Part shown: positions 47,947 to 59,529 of the stretch, piece after piece
How the letters are laid out: every line of letters begins with the position of its first letter
Numbering within the stretch: the first letter of the stretch is position 1
Source of the DNA: Ypsolopha sequella
Lineage: Eukaryota > Arthropoda > Insecta > Lepidoptera > Ypsolophidae
Length of the DNA: 64,000 nucleotides
Reading direction: 5' to 3'
Assembly: GCA_934047225.1 (NCBI GenBank)
Contig: OW203989.1
Span: 15,537,977-15,601,976 of the forward strand
Translations under genes and position numbers: made by a program
Notes under the pieces: model-generated
The model's input: only the letters and a program-made list of their open reading frames with translations
Databases searched by the model: none
What the model was told of the DNA's origin: nothing

Positions 47947-49185
47947 ACTGGTCAAGTGAGAGTACCTAGGGTTCCGAGGGTTCCATAATGCGACAGTTTT
48001 GGGAATGTTGTCATTTTTTTTGTGAATTTGCTCAACCTCTATGTTTTTTCTGTTATCTTTACGTAAGCACATATTACCATGATTTTATATTTTCGGTGCA
48101 CCAGTTTTGGAGATAAAGGAGGGTAATACATTTTTTATGGTTTTTCGAGGACTTCTCGAAATAGATGCAAGTAAATGTAGTCAAACTATGTATTTGTAGA
48201 ATCAGCATCTTAATACCTACAATTTGATACTAATAACGAATTAAAAAAAAAAATTGTTCGTTTTTTTTTTAATAATCATTTTAAATTTTAAATATCATCG
48301 ACTTTTTTGTTTTTCTTATTTGTTTTCAACTTTTTATGACCTATAATGATGGATGCAATTAGGTTTATTTTTGAGTGTTTATTTAATTTTAGTAAGCAAT
48401 TATTTAAAATTGCTGCAACCTATAATATCTACAAATTAATATCTACAATTTGATACCCGTATTGTATTTTTAGGATATTTTTTTATTTTTCTGTCTTTTG
48501 TACTGGAAATATTTTAAACAATTTAAAATTCAATAAAAAAAAATTACGCCGTGTTATGTGGGCAGATTAATGCTGTTTTTGTGCAAATTTCAAGTCTTTA
48601 CCTTTAACGGTGCTAAAGTTATGAGGCTGTGACATACAGACGGACAACGGATCCGAGTCTCACCATAAAGGTTCCTTTTGTACCTCTTAGGTACTACAGT
48701 ACCCTAAAATCCAACCAAGTGCGAGTCGAACTTGCGCACTAGGGTTCCGGACCACCACACAATACGGGTACAGAACATTATGGTAACTCGACACTTACGA
48801 TCTATTAAACTTTGTGTATCTAAAGGGTCTTATTAAGTTGGTCATTGATAACTGCCAAAATAATAAAATATTTGTAATTTTCTCATTTTCAACTGTGTGC
48901 TGTAAGACCTTCTCGTAAACGAAATTTCAAGTTCCTTAGTCAACTGGAAGTTTTGATTCTCTTTCGAGTGTCAACATTTATATGAAATTGATTGTGTAAA
49001 GTACAATAACTTTTTCAGCGTCGATTTAGAAGCCTGATTTTTTTTACATCACCATGGGGCCGTAGACTTCTGTAAGAGGTATCAGTTTCAACTTGATAAG
49101 GCCCTGACAGATAGACAGACGGACAACAAAGTGATCCTATAAGGGTTCTGTTTTTTAATTTTGAGGTACGGAACCCGAATAAACT
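47947..49185. mobile_element. Two dispersed-repeat copies in tandem
   Basis: 47947-48716 (ctggtcaagtgagagtacct ... ggtactacagtaccctaaaa) is followed at once by 48716-49185 (ccaagtgcgagtcgaacttg ... ttttgaggtacggaaccc). Both show the cagacggacaac word near the 3' end. They are subfamilies of the repeat at 23.48 kb. Confidence 0.55.
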
Positions 49186-49297
49186 GTATATTACTTGATT
49201 GCGATAATTATGTTTTCCTTTCGTCTGTTGATTAGGCCTACTGTCATTTGATAAAAAAAATGATAATAAATATTTTTACTTAATAAAAGCTTTTTTT

Positions 49298-49476
49298 AAC
49301 TGTTTTATTTTATATAAATATACAGACTTTTATGAATATTGTAGTATAAATTAAATAAAAAAGAAAACTTTCTATATATATTTCGACCCACTCGAATATG
49401 GAACATATCATATTTATCATTATAAGATACTACAATATTCATAAAAGTCTGTATATTTATATATTATAAAACAGTT
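49298..49476. mobile_element. ~179-bp palindromic MITE
   Basis: aactgttttattttatataa and atacagacttttatgaatat on the left pair with their inverses at 49430-49476; the loop is about 75 bp. Confidence 0.75.
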
Positions 49477-50498
49477 GATAAAAAAATAACACACCCATTT
49501 ATATTCTAATCGCTTGTATAATATACTTTAAAAAAACGTAGGTAGTCGTGGGGGCTGCCGATAGAAGTGAAAACTTTACTGTCAAAATAGCATGTCGGTG
49601 ACGGTGACGCGAACCCATAACATTTTCCCCTGCCAAAAATCGCTCAACGTAAAGAAGTTTTCACTTCAAAAATTGTTCTAGAACAGCTGTAAAACACAAG
49701 ACATAACGTACCTACATAGAGTTCAGTGGTAAAATACGTAAAATAGTTAACTGCTAAAAGGTTCCACAAAACCCCAGTCAGCATCAATCGAATCTTAATT
49801 GAAGATTGCTAACGTTCGAGCGCGACATGAGCCTACAAATCCCTTTTCGCTAGGTACGTTATTCAGGGTTTTCAGGAAGCGGTAACTGCATTCGGTAAAT
49901 GGCACTCCGCATTCAACACAACGCTGACGCTGCAGCCTATTTTCTGAATGACAGTGGGGAATCAAAGCATTTTCTTTTTAGGGTTTCATCATAAATGAGA
50001 ACCCTTGCATAGTAAAGTCTCTATGTCTCTCCATCAACGGAATTTGTTATACCTTACTCCGTAATGGTATGCTATGCTAGAGTTTCATAAAAGGGATATT
50101 TATTTTGCACCTCAAAAATACAATTTTTCTACTACCTATATGAAAAATTTCCATTTAATACTCGAAATTAGTTTTGAAAATCGAACTTTCCAGGCCCAAC
50201 AAATCCCATTTATTGCAAAATTAAGTTCTTTTTGAAGTTTGTCTTCATTTCATGCTAAATTAGGTTCTTTTTGACGTCCTTAGTTTGTCTTTACAATCGA
50301 AATTCCCTGCGTTCTGATTCACGACACAATCGATTATATCGCGTCTGACACTCTTGTTTCACAACTGGCCACAAATAAAAGCCGCCGGCCGAAGCCTGAA
50401 AAAAAAAGGTAAAAACGGCGCCGCGCTTTGCAGTCATAAAATACATTAAATTTGAAAGGAAAAAATTAATATTTAAATACATAAATCAGGTAGTAGAA
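49477..50498. other. Unassigned sequence
   Basis: A weak inverted pair (gaagtgaaaactttac near 49566, gtaaagaagttttcacttc near 49651) is the only pattern seen. Confidence 0.35.
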
Positions 50499-50642
50499 AA
50501 AGTATTGTTCGCAACGAGTAAAATGGGTTTTCTTACCCTCGGAATGTAAGCTTTCGCCGTTCGCCTTCGGCTCACGTCGAAACTAGCTTCATTCCTCGGG
50601 TAAGAAAATCCGCCATTTTATACTCGTCACGAAATATACTAT
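50499..50642. mobile_element. ~144-bp hairpin MITE
   Basis: agtattgttcgcaacgagta and gggttttcttaccctcggaa on the left pair with ttcctcgggtaagaaaatcc and actcgtcacgaaatatact on the right. Confidence 0.7.
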
Positions 50643-50669
50643 TGCACACTAAATTTGCCACCAGAAATC

Positions 50670-50735
50670 CTTCAGCGCAGAAGAGAGCCGGTAGGTTAGG
50701 TTAGAACGTTAAATATGGCAAGTCGCGGAACGTAG
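50670..50735. repeat. Repeat shared with 61.10-61.16 kb
   Basis: ccttcagcgcagaagagagc and cggtaggttaggttagaa followed by tatggcaagtcg recur inverted at 61095-61155. The second copy lies inside the GTCAAAA palindrome element. Confidence 0.65.
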
Positions 50736-51106
50736 TACCACGACCGTCGTACCTAACATTCGTGGTAATTTTTTATGAGAACCCAGAAATCCTAGAAATC
50801 CTATAAAATAAATAATTAGCAAAGTTAGTATTTTAGTGTGCAAATCAGTCTTTTTTGTATGTGCAGTTAGTATTTTGCTTTTAAATACATACCTTCATAA
50901 AATAATTCCAATACCGTTATGTTGGTAGCAAATAGCAATGCTATCCGTTTGAATGCAAATAGCAATAATGCTCTCCAGTTTGAATCATCAAATCATAGAC
51001 ACGCAATTTTGTAATATACAATCATCTCGTTTAGACGTCGTTTCAACTATCATAGGAACTATTATTATAAACAGGGACTATTTAATCAGATGGTAGAGCT
51101 GATGCC

Positions 51107-51424
51107 GGGCTCGACTGTGGAGATACCACGATTTTACTTGGAGACCCCCTCGAAGTAATTCGGGGGAGAGTAAGAGGACAGCTCACAGGCAAAAAACCAG
51201 GAGGCCCACCATGCCTGGGACCGATGAATGGTGGTATATCCATCCCCAATAGCCGGGCCTTATATGGAACAGACTGGTGACGGGCAGCGGCGTCACTGGT
51301 GCGAGGGTTCCGGCACCGCACTCACCAACCCGCCTGCCCAGTGTGTGTGAGTATGGCCAATTCTTCCAGGGTGACCGCCGGGAGTGGCAAAGTCCTGGAA
51401 AGGCAGGCTGATGGATGGATGGAT
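51107..51424 (+). mobile_element. SINE-like element with RTE 3' end (copy 2)
   Basis: Starts at the same base as 27513-27840 and matches it throughout, except that about 25 bp around the codons for AYVQQWTN are deleted near 51404. It ends in (GATG)n. Minus-strand open frames at 51082-51461 are artefacts of this element. Confidence 0.7.
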
Positions 51425-51639
51425 TTAATGAAATGACAGGACGTCTATATCTTTGTAACATGTGTTGTGTACCTAACTAACGGAACCCTCAGTGCGCGGA
51501 TCGAAAAAGGACTTAGCTGGTTTTATTTTTCTTACTCGTGACAAATTGCAAAGCTGACAATGTCGCATGCTTTGTTACGAGCCGCTACTGTAGTTAAACC
51601 ACGCTCCTAAACCTGTTACGTCTGCATCGTTACTCGGTA

Positions 51640-51649
51640 TAATATATAT

Positions 51650-51687
<38 letters not shown>

Positions 51688-51702
51688 CATATATATTATA
51701 AC
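51640..51702. repeat. AT microsatellite
   Basis: About 60 bp of (TA)n with two taacata interruptions. Confidence 0.9.
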
Positions 51703-52924
51703 ACCGAATTAGCCTTTACCCTGAAATTCCGGATACGAAACCAATCGAACCAAATCGATACTGAAATCAAGCGACTTGGAATATGTCAGCTGAATGCGGC
51801 TTTATATCGTACCGTCGCAATCAGAGCAATTAAAGAATAACAAAGAGAGCAAAAGATTATTTTTTCTCCCGCGTGCCGTGAGGGAGATTACCCGCCCGCG
51901 CGCCTAGGGCAGGGTGGGGGCACTAATTGCGGTCAAAGATTATTGTCGAACAGATGAGGCGGGGAATTGGTTTGACGTTTTCAGTACACGCCTTTTCGCT
52001 GGCTGGAGTTGTAGTACATCGTTTACATAGTTTCCACTACAAAATAAAAATACAGAATAAAATGAAGATAATAGACGTAATAAAAAAAACTATAATCCAA
52101 GAGAAACAAAAACATAAAACACAAATAAGGATGGAAAATAATTGTTACTCGTATTTCTACAAAGACGAAAAAAAAATTTTAGATCATCAAAAAATTTATA
52201 TCCGAAAGTTCCCTTGAAAACCATTCAGGCAACATGACTGGTATCCTAGGAATAACACACCCTATTTGGTAGTATTATACCACTCAGTGTAAGTAAGGTC
52301 GCATATTCTTTGAACGGTAGTCGACAATAGTGAAGTCGATCACACTTCGCGGTGTTCGGCATTTCGCAAACCATTTTCTTTGATGGAGGAGATAGGAGAA
52401 CTGGTTTGAATATAAAACAGTGTCACTAATGGTATAAACGATTATTGAACCAAGCGCGACGTCCATTTAAATAGAAAACCACCCCGTGTTCCGTCCGTAT
52501 TGATTAAATTGGTGACTTGGTATACACTATACACGTGGTCGAGTTATCAATCAGCCTGTATTTCGGAGACAGGAATTCAACTGCGTTAAAAATCACTTAG
52601 TAGTTGAAAGCTAATTTAGGATTGCGCTTTGCAGATTTAAAATCAGTTTTTTGTAGTTAGACTTCGTAAAAAATTCACAAGCTCTAAACAACTTTCACCA
52701 ACAAAAAGAGAATTAAACGCGTATCGGAATTTGTAACATGTTCCGAACGGGTATGTAGCAAGCAACCACCGCGCCGCGTGGCTGAAGTTTTCCAATAAAA
52801 GTTGTCGGTTGCAACGCTGCACTGTGCAACGTTTGGTGCGGTTACCCTGTTGCGCGGCTACCTGCCTACCTACCTTCAACACCTAGATTAAACTAAAACT
52901 ATTCAAATATTTTAGTTTTAACAC
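51703..52924. other. Unassigned sequence with GC-richer patches
   Basis: 51865-51925 (cccgcccgcgcgcctagggc) and 52760-52860 are GC-richer than average. Open frames at 51927-52217 and 52643-52882 show no domain. Possibly regulatory or exonic host DNA, but nothing is diagnostic. Confidence 0.25.
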
Positions 52925-53140
52925 CCCCTCTGTGGTCTAGGGGTTCGAACGTTTCGAGCACTAACTCGGAGGTTAAGGTTTCAATACCAGTAGGGACACA
53001 TTTGTGCCTTCCAAGGAACAATAATTATTGTTATGTGGTGGCTCCAGCCCAGCTGTGGGCCCACATTTGTGCCCAAAGTTGGGAGTTAAGGCTCTCGTAC
53101 TAGGCTGGCTGGAATGTTATAGTCGTCGGTAAAACGTGGA
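52925..53140 (+). mobile_element. tRNA-derived SINE
   Basis: The first ~65 bases look like a tRNA: tgtggtctaggggttcgaac gives an A-box-like block and ggttaaggtttcaatacca a B-box-like block at the right spacing. They are followed by an unrelated ~150-bp body (ggctccagcccagctgtggg) ending near gtcggtaaaacg. This is the usual SINE build: pol III promoter head plus body. No poly-A tail or target duplication was pinned down. Confidence 0.6.
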
Positions 53141-53949
53141 TGTACAAAATTTGGATTGTGACTGTGACTCGCATTTCACTGCGGAAAATATCTCTGGCAC
53201 CCCCCCGGGGTGAAATGTCGTGTCGGTGTAGGTATTTTTATATATTTATAACCTTTAAATGCATGAGATTTTATTTTTGTATGAAACTAAAAAAACTGTG
53301 AGGGAAACATACCAAAAAAAAATTAAAAAGAAATACACATTTATTTCATTGATAGGGGGGATAGTTTTAACAAATAAAGATAAGAAAAAAAATATTTGCT
53401 ATAAGTATATAATTAATATTTTTCTTCTTTTTGTTAGATATTTGTAATTTGACTTTAATATAAAAAACTATAAAAATATATGCTAGCAGAATATTTATTA
53501 CATTTTTTTTCAAAAGCTCTCTTTATACATTTTCCCGCCTAAACGCGAGAAATTACAAACAAAACAAAGAAAAATAAATAAATGATTTTAATTTTTTTTA
53601 TTTAATGCTGTTACCAAACATATTTTTAGCTAATATAATTATAATTTTTAACATAAAATTATGTAAATAATAAATAAAAACCTACCTTTGTGCCGTTTTT
53701 GACCCAGGATGCATTTAAGGGTTAAGACAGTTACTCAACCCACACAGCAGACGTAATGTTATTTTAAAAAATCCAGCCAAGCCTGTTTAGACCTCAAAAT
53801 AACGGAAGGAAATATAAACATTGTTTTATATTACATTAATCTTTTTAATTTATTTCCACGTAAACGTTTCCGCCTTCATCCTGTCAAGCCCAATGCGATA
53901 GCCCTGTTCCACTTTAGTTCCCGCCGCATGTTAGCTGCGACCTGCGGGC
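53141..53949. other. Unassigned, very AT-rich sequence
   Basis: No gene, RNA or repeat was recognised. Confidence 0.4.
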
Positions 53950-54171
53950 CTATTGTGTATCTCTAGTTGCCTTCTGGACTGGGTGTCTATCATCAAAAAC
54001 ATAGATATACTATCGAATTCCGATTTCCTAAGGATATGTTCGCACTTGAAGTGACGACACAGTTCGTAAATAGTTCAATACCCACTAAAGGCAATTTTGA
54101 AATTTCAGTTTTTGCTATGTTTTTGATGATAGGCACCTCGTGCAGTTGGCAACTGAAGATACACAATAGGG
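53950..54171. mobile_element. ~222-bp MITE with ~50-bp inverted ends
   Basis: attgtgtatctctagttgcc and ctatcatcaaaaacatag on the left are mirrored at 54115-54171 (ctatgtttttgatgatag, gatacacaataggggggc). The loop is ~110 bp. The overlapping open frames at 53967-54197 and 53993-54190 come from the inverted structure. Confidence 0.75.
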
Positions 54172-54762
54172 GGGCTGGCCACCTGGGCAAAACCTAAACT
54201 TTCCGTACGGCCATGCAATGTGGAGCAATGCTATTTTACTTTGCACCGAAAGCGGTAACCAGCCTAGTTATTGTTCCATTAGAGACTTCCCTGATGTGGT
54301 TACCGTTGCAGAAGGTAAGCTTGATATTTTATTTACGGATCGCATTGTGTGTAACTTTGTTCTAGCTAGCATATTGAGTACAATAGGGAACAAGCCTTTG
54401 TGAACCTGGCTACAGGTTGCTACTGTTTGCGACATCAAATAGCAGGCAATATGTGATTGTGCGTCGAACAGCCCTCCTCTGTTAAAAAAAGAGCAATGAA
54501 GTTATTAAAGACCTACTCAAGACCTGTGAAGTCAAAGTCGTCCTGTTGTAGTGATGCAGTGGATTTCAAAATATCTTCTAAGGGAATTATTGTTTATTTA
54601 TGTTTTAATTAAAATTTGTTCTGTAATGTGATGTGATGTGGAATTGTTTAGGTTTTTACTTCAGGCAGTCAGGTTTGGTGCGTTTAAAAACCCATAACAA
54701 CAGCACCTTCATTTTTTACAAGCTTTTATTTAACTCACGTTTCTTTTGGTCACAATGCATGA
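54172..54762. other. Unassigned sequence
   Basis: No gene or clear repeat was recognised. Confidence 0.35.
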
Positions 54763-55020
54763 TAAGCTAAGTGACGTCATTTTAAATTCAATATGGGAGA
54801 CGCGACCGAGACGCACGTGGTGGCGATTTATTATTTCCATAACAACTCTCTTGACATAGGTACAAAAATAGAATATGACTAGGAGAATAAACAATAAGCT
54901 AAATGACGTCATTCTAAATCCAATACGGCGGCGGACGCTGCAAGATGGCGGACTCAATTCTTTTACTACCCTCTCGACATAGGTTTTGACGAGCAAAATA
55001 ACGTTACTCACTAAATAGCA
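54763..55020. repeat. Two 133-bp tandem repeats, each with a CRE palindrome
   Basis: Units start at 54763 and 54896 (aagctaagtgacgtcatttt / aagctaaatgacgtcattct). Each carries TGACGTCAT (54772-54780, 54904-54912), the full CREB/ATF palindrome, and a cgacataggt-like block near its end. The second also has caagatggcgg. The 109-codon minus-strand frame at 54730-55059 is a read-through of the repeats, with FRMTSFS/FKMTSLS in both units, and lacks a known domain. Confidence 0.65.
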
Positions 55021-55050
55021 CAAAATAAAATAATAAATAAATATCCTTTT

Positions 55051-55340
55051 GAAAAACAAACTTCATGTAAGCCATGGACAAAACAAATAAAATAAGTTAT
55101 GTTAAGCAAATTATTTGTTTTCAAAAAGCTTCTGGCGTGAAATGTTGATAAAAGTACATACAAATTTATTTCATTGTACAGTGATTGATTGGTTAGTAAG
55201 TTTTACTTGCCGAAGAATGTATTTTCTTTACGTTCACGATTTAAAAAATAAAACAAATATTTCAACATAAAATATTTAATCAGTTTCAACGCTCTAAACT
55301 TATTTTATTCGTCCATGGCTTAAATAAAAGCTTGTTTTTA
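55051..55340. mobile_element. ~290-bp element with inverted ends
   Basis: aacttcatgtaagccatgga and aaaataag on the left pair with cttattttattcgtccatgg and cttaaataaaagcttgttttt on the right. Confidence 0.6.
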
Positions 55341-56812
55341 AGAAGGTTTTTTATTTATTATTATATTTTCTAGATTAAAGAAAGCAAGCAAGAATAGTGT
55401 GAATAACAAACACCCAGGTACATTTATAACATCTGTTTTCGAAGGCACCCTACTGAATCAGACAAAGTTACCAAGAACTGATTCCTAGATTTTCCTGCCT
55501 TCAAATAAAGCCTATTTTCAGTCGCACCAACGGCATTGTAGATACGTTTATAAAGGGGAAGAAAGGCTAATCGAGCGTACAGTTAAATGAAAAAAACAAA
55601 GCAGCTCGTCTTTTACGGCACAAAGAAAATAAACTCGAGTCGGGAGACACTCAGCCTCGACTGTTCGCTGAAAATGAAGTATCGAGGATCTGAATTAAGC
55701 TTATCCTATTTGCACGTACGGCGGGAATACCTTTAAAAGGAGTTTTAAAATTCCTTTTAGTTTTATGTTCTTTAGTTAATCGACCGTATTTAAATTACCC
55801 GAACATTTTGTATCGATTTGTAGTAGATGTTTTTGGTCAGAGTATTAATAGCACGGTATTGAATTCATACCTGTCAAGTTAGTTGATAAACTACGAATGA
55901 TAAGCCAAGGCACAAATTCCAAACAAATCACTCCACTCGAGAGATGATATGCGGGGCTGGAATATTGTTACGTGTACTACATACCTTCGTAGGTACTAAC
56001 AGATAGGTAAGTTTGTGTGTCGCATAGTGTTAGTCGAGATACAAGAATGCCAACTGAAATGTTTCAACGATACCTTTATACTTTCTATTATCCCGGAGAA
56101 AACAATCATATTTTCAACGTATACAACAAAATATGGACAAGGAGCTGCGGTGTGATGTTTATTATTACTTGTAACCACAGATTATTTCTATACTTGTGTA
56201 TACATATAGTAATTGTAACATGTTTATTCACTGCACTTTAAATTATTTTATCTACTCCCATACTACAATAAGGCAATCGCAACATCAAAAGCAGTGTTAT
56301 AAGTACCTACATTGTTTATCCGACAACACCGCGATTCTGCGCTACGATTGGCCCAATTTATTATAACACCGCTAGTGAGCCAATCAAGAACAGAGGCGAG
56401 AAATAGTCCTGACATTATTTTTTAAGCCAGGCCCCCTAAATCCTGATTGGCTTTCAAGTTAGGTTCATGAACGAGTGTTCTTCTCATTTTTCGTGAACTC
56501 GTTAGTTGAAAATATTATAAAAAAGACGATATTTTTTATGGTCGTAGACAAAGTACTTATTGTGTGCAACTTAGTGTGTACTTACTGTACTATGTATTAA
56601 TATATAATATATATTTTAATATATATATCTTTGATATGCATATATAGCTACGTATATATAAAGTTATCTATATATGTAGAAATTTCAGGTTATGTAATTT
56701 AGTTTATCTATACATATTATCAGTATGTAGTTAGTTAAGTTTTGTAGTTTAAGTACACACATGGTTACCGTTTTTTTAAACACTCGCGTACTCATTCGGT
56801 TTGCTATAAAAA
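55341..56812. other. Unassigned sequence
   Basis: No gene was recognised. 56340-56465 has several attggc/gccaat words (CCAAT-box-like), and 56590-56680 is a run of tatata-rich sequence. Confidence 0.3.
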
Positions 56813-57360
56813 ATCTCTTCGAGAGATAAGCTCGCCGATGTACTAAATTTTTTTGTGTAGAATTGAGAATAAAGAATAATGATAAGAAAAAAACGAATAA
56901 GATTCATTTTTTATTTGGAGTGTTCCAAATTCAAAAGTCATTTCGTCACTGTTATTAAGTGCGCCGGAATGATCCATTTTGCTCGCACTTATCGAGGAAC
57001 CCTCCGCCTCTTTTCGGATAGTTGGGATAAAAAAACGATTTTGTACGAAGAATATTTTTTTATTTATTGAATACCTATACTGAGCAATTTTTTTTTCATA
57101 GGTTTTATTTTATGAGGACTAGTCTCTCCACTTTACATCATCGCATCGCATGGCATTCGGGTCGTTCTCTTTTTTTACCGACAATTTGGGAGCAAATTTT
57201 GTGACTTTCAAAAATAAAAAAAATGTTTTAAATGTTATATGTTTTGATTTAATATGGTTGACAAGTTATTATATTTTGCACTGAAATACTCAGCAGCGAA
57301 GATTTACTGCGTTTTATGGTAAAATTGCTTAAATGGATAGGTATGTGGTGTAAAATGTAC

Positions 57361-57746
57361 ACCTCTGTCACGATTAAGCTTTAATTTTTTTAAGCATCAT
57401 GCACAATCATAATCATTTTTAAAATTCTCTTATGAAAAATGACATTGAAGACATTTTAGGAATCAATTAAGGACCTCTTTATAACCTCAATAACAATTAA
57501 TAATGACATATTGAAAACCCCTCTGTCACGTTTCATTCAGATATGAGAAGAATTTTTAATATAAATTGTAGTTCGGAACTATTTAGCATTTTGTGTTTAA
57601 ATATATATATAAACCAGATAAATACAAATCGATTACCAACACATTTAAACATTATACTACAATTAATTATTGGAATAGATTACTAAATCTGTTGCCCGCC
57701 CGGGAGACATAGTTGTGACGGAGGATTAGGATATGTGACAGAAGGG
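57361..57746. repeat. Left cluster of CCTCTGTCACG-like motifs
   Basis: Four copies: acctctgtcacg (57361), cccctctgtcacg (57518), inverted gtgacggagg (57715) and inverted gtgacagaaggg (57735). They lie downstream of the minus-strand gene's stop. Repeated subterminal words in both orientations are typical of transposase-binding regions in several DNA transposon groups. Confidence 0.6.
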
Positions 57747-57858
57747 TTTACCTTTGATAACAATGTGTTTATTATACAATTTATAAATCTTGAAACTTAC
57801 AAAAAAAACAGTTCTTTATAATTCTTAGGTAACTAATATACCTAGTGACATGTCATAC

Positions 57859-59131
57859 TTAAATTAATAATACTTTTGTGAATAATAACATTGATAATAA
57901 ATCAGTCTGAAAGTCAGTCTTAAACTTACTACGATTTTTGTACTTTTCAAACACTTCTAACGGCTTTGCAAACTCGTACAATATACGCCTTCCTTTTTTG
58001 ATAACATTTGGTTTGGGGACGATTTTCAGCAAATTTTCGTATGCCACATAGGAAACATCTATTTCAACTAATGTGAACAGTTTTCCGCTTTTATTTATTG
58101 CTCTGAAAAATATCACTTTTATATCGCCTTCTTCATCAACATTACTCATTGCAACGCCGACGTATATGTATTCAACATTTCTTTTGCTTGTTACTCTAAC
58201 TAAAACATGGACATCTTTCTTTATTTTTGTTGGATGAACATCATCTACAATTAAGTCATATTCATGTGATGTCCCAGGCACAGCTTCATCAGGCTTTGAA
58301 AGATTTTTATAATTCAAGCCGATTAATAAATCATTATTTTCTTTGAGCACTGCGTTAGGCTCTTTGGGATCATTCTGACTCACAAATGTCTCGTTATCTT
58401 CTTCTGACCTAGAACTCGGGGAATACACGATATCATAAACGCTTTCTCGAGGAGCAATTACAATGTTTATTATATCACGCAACGGGTCCTCAATATCATC
58501 GTGACTGCTGTTGTTATTTTTGAGACCCCTTTTAGGTGTTTCTGATACAGGGCGATAAGTTTTAGTTCTGTGACAAGAACATGATTTTTTGCAGAAACAA
58601 CTTAACACCCGATGCTTTAATGACCCCGGACTCTCAGTAAAAATTTGATGGACTTGCATTGTGCCCTGCAACGGAACAACATTCTTTGGAATGATTGCGG
58701 CAACCCTTGCGATGTCATCATCAGTCACGTAAAAGCGCTTTATCTTAGTGGAGTCTTTAAGAGCCATTAAAAACTGAGCTGCATCAGCAATGTCATGTCC
58801 AGTTACAACTTTATTGTCTGTTTGCTGTTTTAAGGGTCCCCCAACTCCATCTGCTGCGCCTTTTCCGTGTCCTCCTTCAAAGAAGTTCCAGGTTATATTC
58901 TCAAATCCGTAATTCTCAAAAAATCTTGTTGATATGAGGTAAAAGTAATTTTTTTGTTTGTTTGGGTAGCTGGCCCATCAGAGAACACGTGAACAGTCTT
59001 GACGCGTGGTAGGTCTTTCTGAACGAGATCTAGGATAGGGTGCAAATGTGCCCAAATTGCAGCAGATTGCGTGATTTGTTTTTTCGCTTTTCGCGACAGC
59101 GACGCTGTCTCTCAGCAGCTGTTAATGTCAT
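57859..59131 (-). pseudogene. Uncharacterised TE-associated protein (SDGP/GHGKG family), frameshifted
   Basis: Read from 59131. It begins MTLTAAERQRRCREKRK, a basic start common in insect transposon-type proteins. The frame then breaks near 59080; a new frame gives QSAAIWAHLHPILDLVQKDL and VHVFSDGPATQTNKK (to about 58956). An A-run at 58949-58955 shifts the frame again, leading into NYFYLISTRFFENYGF, WNFFEGGHGKGAADGVGGPL and the long open part. That part runs from codon ATG at 58767 for 302 codons to a stop at 57859. It contains a Cys/His cluster (SCFCKKSCSCHR) and a strand-rich C-terminus (VLVRVTSKRNVEYIYVGVAM...). Conserved Asp in SDGP and acidic/His residues in EGGHGKG..DG would suit an RNase-H-like catalytic core, but that is inference. 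Most of the N-terminal half appears to be missing. I know similar proteins only as uncharacterised multicopy genes. Confidence 0.6.
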
Positions 59132-59161
59132 TTATAGATTATTACTTAATCTTTGCGAAAC

Positions 59162-59529
59162 CTAAAAATATAATAATATTTTAATTGATGTTCGACGCGG
59201 AAATAACTAGAAACGTAATTATATTAAAATTGGTTTCATTTAGGTGCAAAAAATAAAAAGTTTGTACAATTTGGGATCGTAATCGTTTTGAAACCTGGCA
59301 ACGTCAATGAAAAGTTTACACCTCTGTAACGACTCTTTCCCCTCGGTCACGTTAATTGTTACAGAGGGGTACCGTGACAGGGGTGTAAAATATCTATGTT
59401 CAAGTTACTTACATCAATACTAAAATAAATGCTGTAAAAATAAAAGATTTCTGCGAAAGGTGAACTAAAGACAGTTAAGGTTTAGATAAAACAATGATAA
59501 ACGACACCAATTTAAAACCTAAAACTTAC
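59162..59529 (-). other. Predicted 5' intron of the SDGP/GHGKG gene
   Basis: On the minus strand a donor CAC|GTAAGT at 59530/59529 and an acceptor tatttttag|G at 59162/59161 frame a 368-bp intron. The acceptor lies 30 bp upstream of the ATG at 59131. The proposed first exon (59530 to about 59640) is the only GC-rich, CpG-rich part of the unit, as expected for a promoter/5' UTR. The intron carries four of the CTCTGTCACG-like motifs. Confidence 0.45.
59318..59386. repeat. Nested palindrome of CTCTGTCACG motifs
   Basis: Four motif copies in two nested inverted pairs: ttacacctctgtaacg (outer left) with cgtgacaggggtgtaa (outer right), and cccctcggtcacgtt (inner left) with aattgttacagagggg (inner right). 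Three more copies lie to the right, at 59706 (inverted gtgtgacagagg), 59941 (ttctgtcac) and 59960 (acttctgtcacg). Confidence 0.7.

Noticed and set aside
50690..50710. ggttaggttag and similar words (also near 17176, 47176, 61124 and ccctaa words near 800)
   Set aside because: They resemble insect telomere repeat (TTAGG)n but only one or two units occur, inside dispersed repeats.
51640..51702. Replication origin or matrix-attachment site in the AT run
   Set aside because: It is a plain TA microsatellite; nothing else supports such a role.
54730..55059. 109-codon open frame suggesting a membrane protein
   Set aside because: It reads across two copies of a 133-bp tandem repeat and into AT-rich flank; hydrophobicity follows from the T/A-rich codons.
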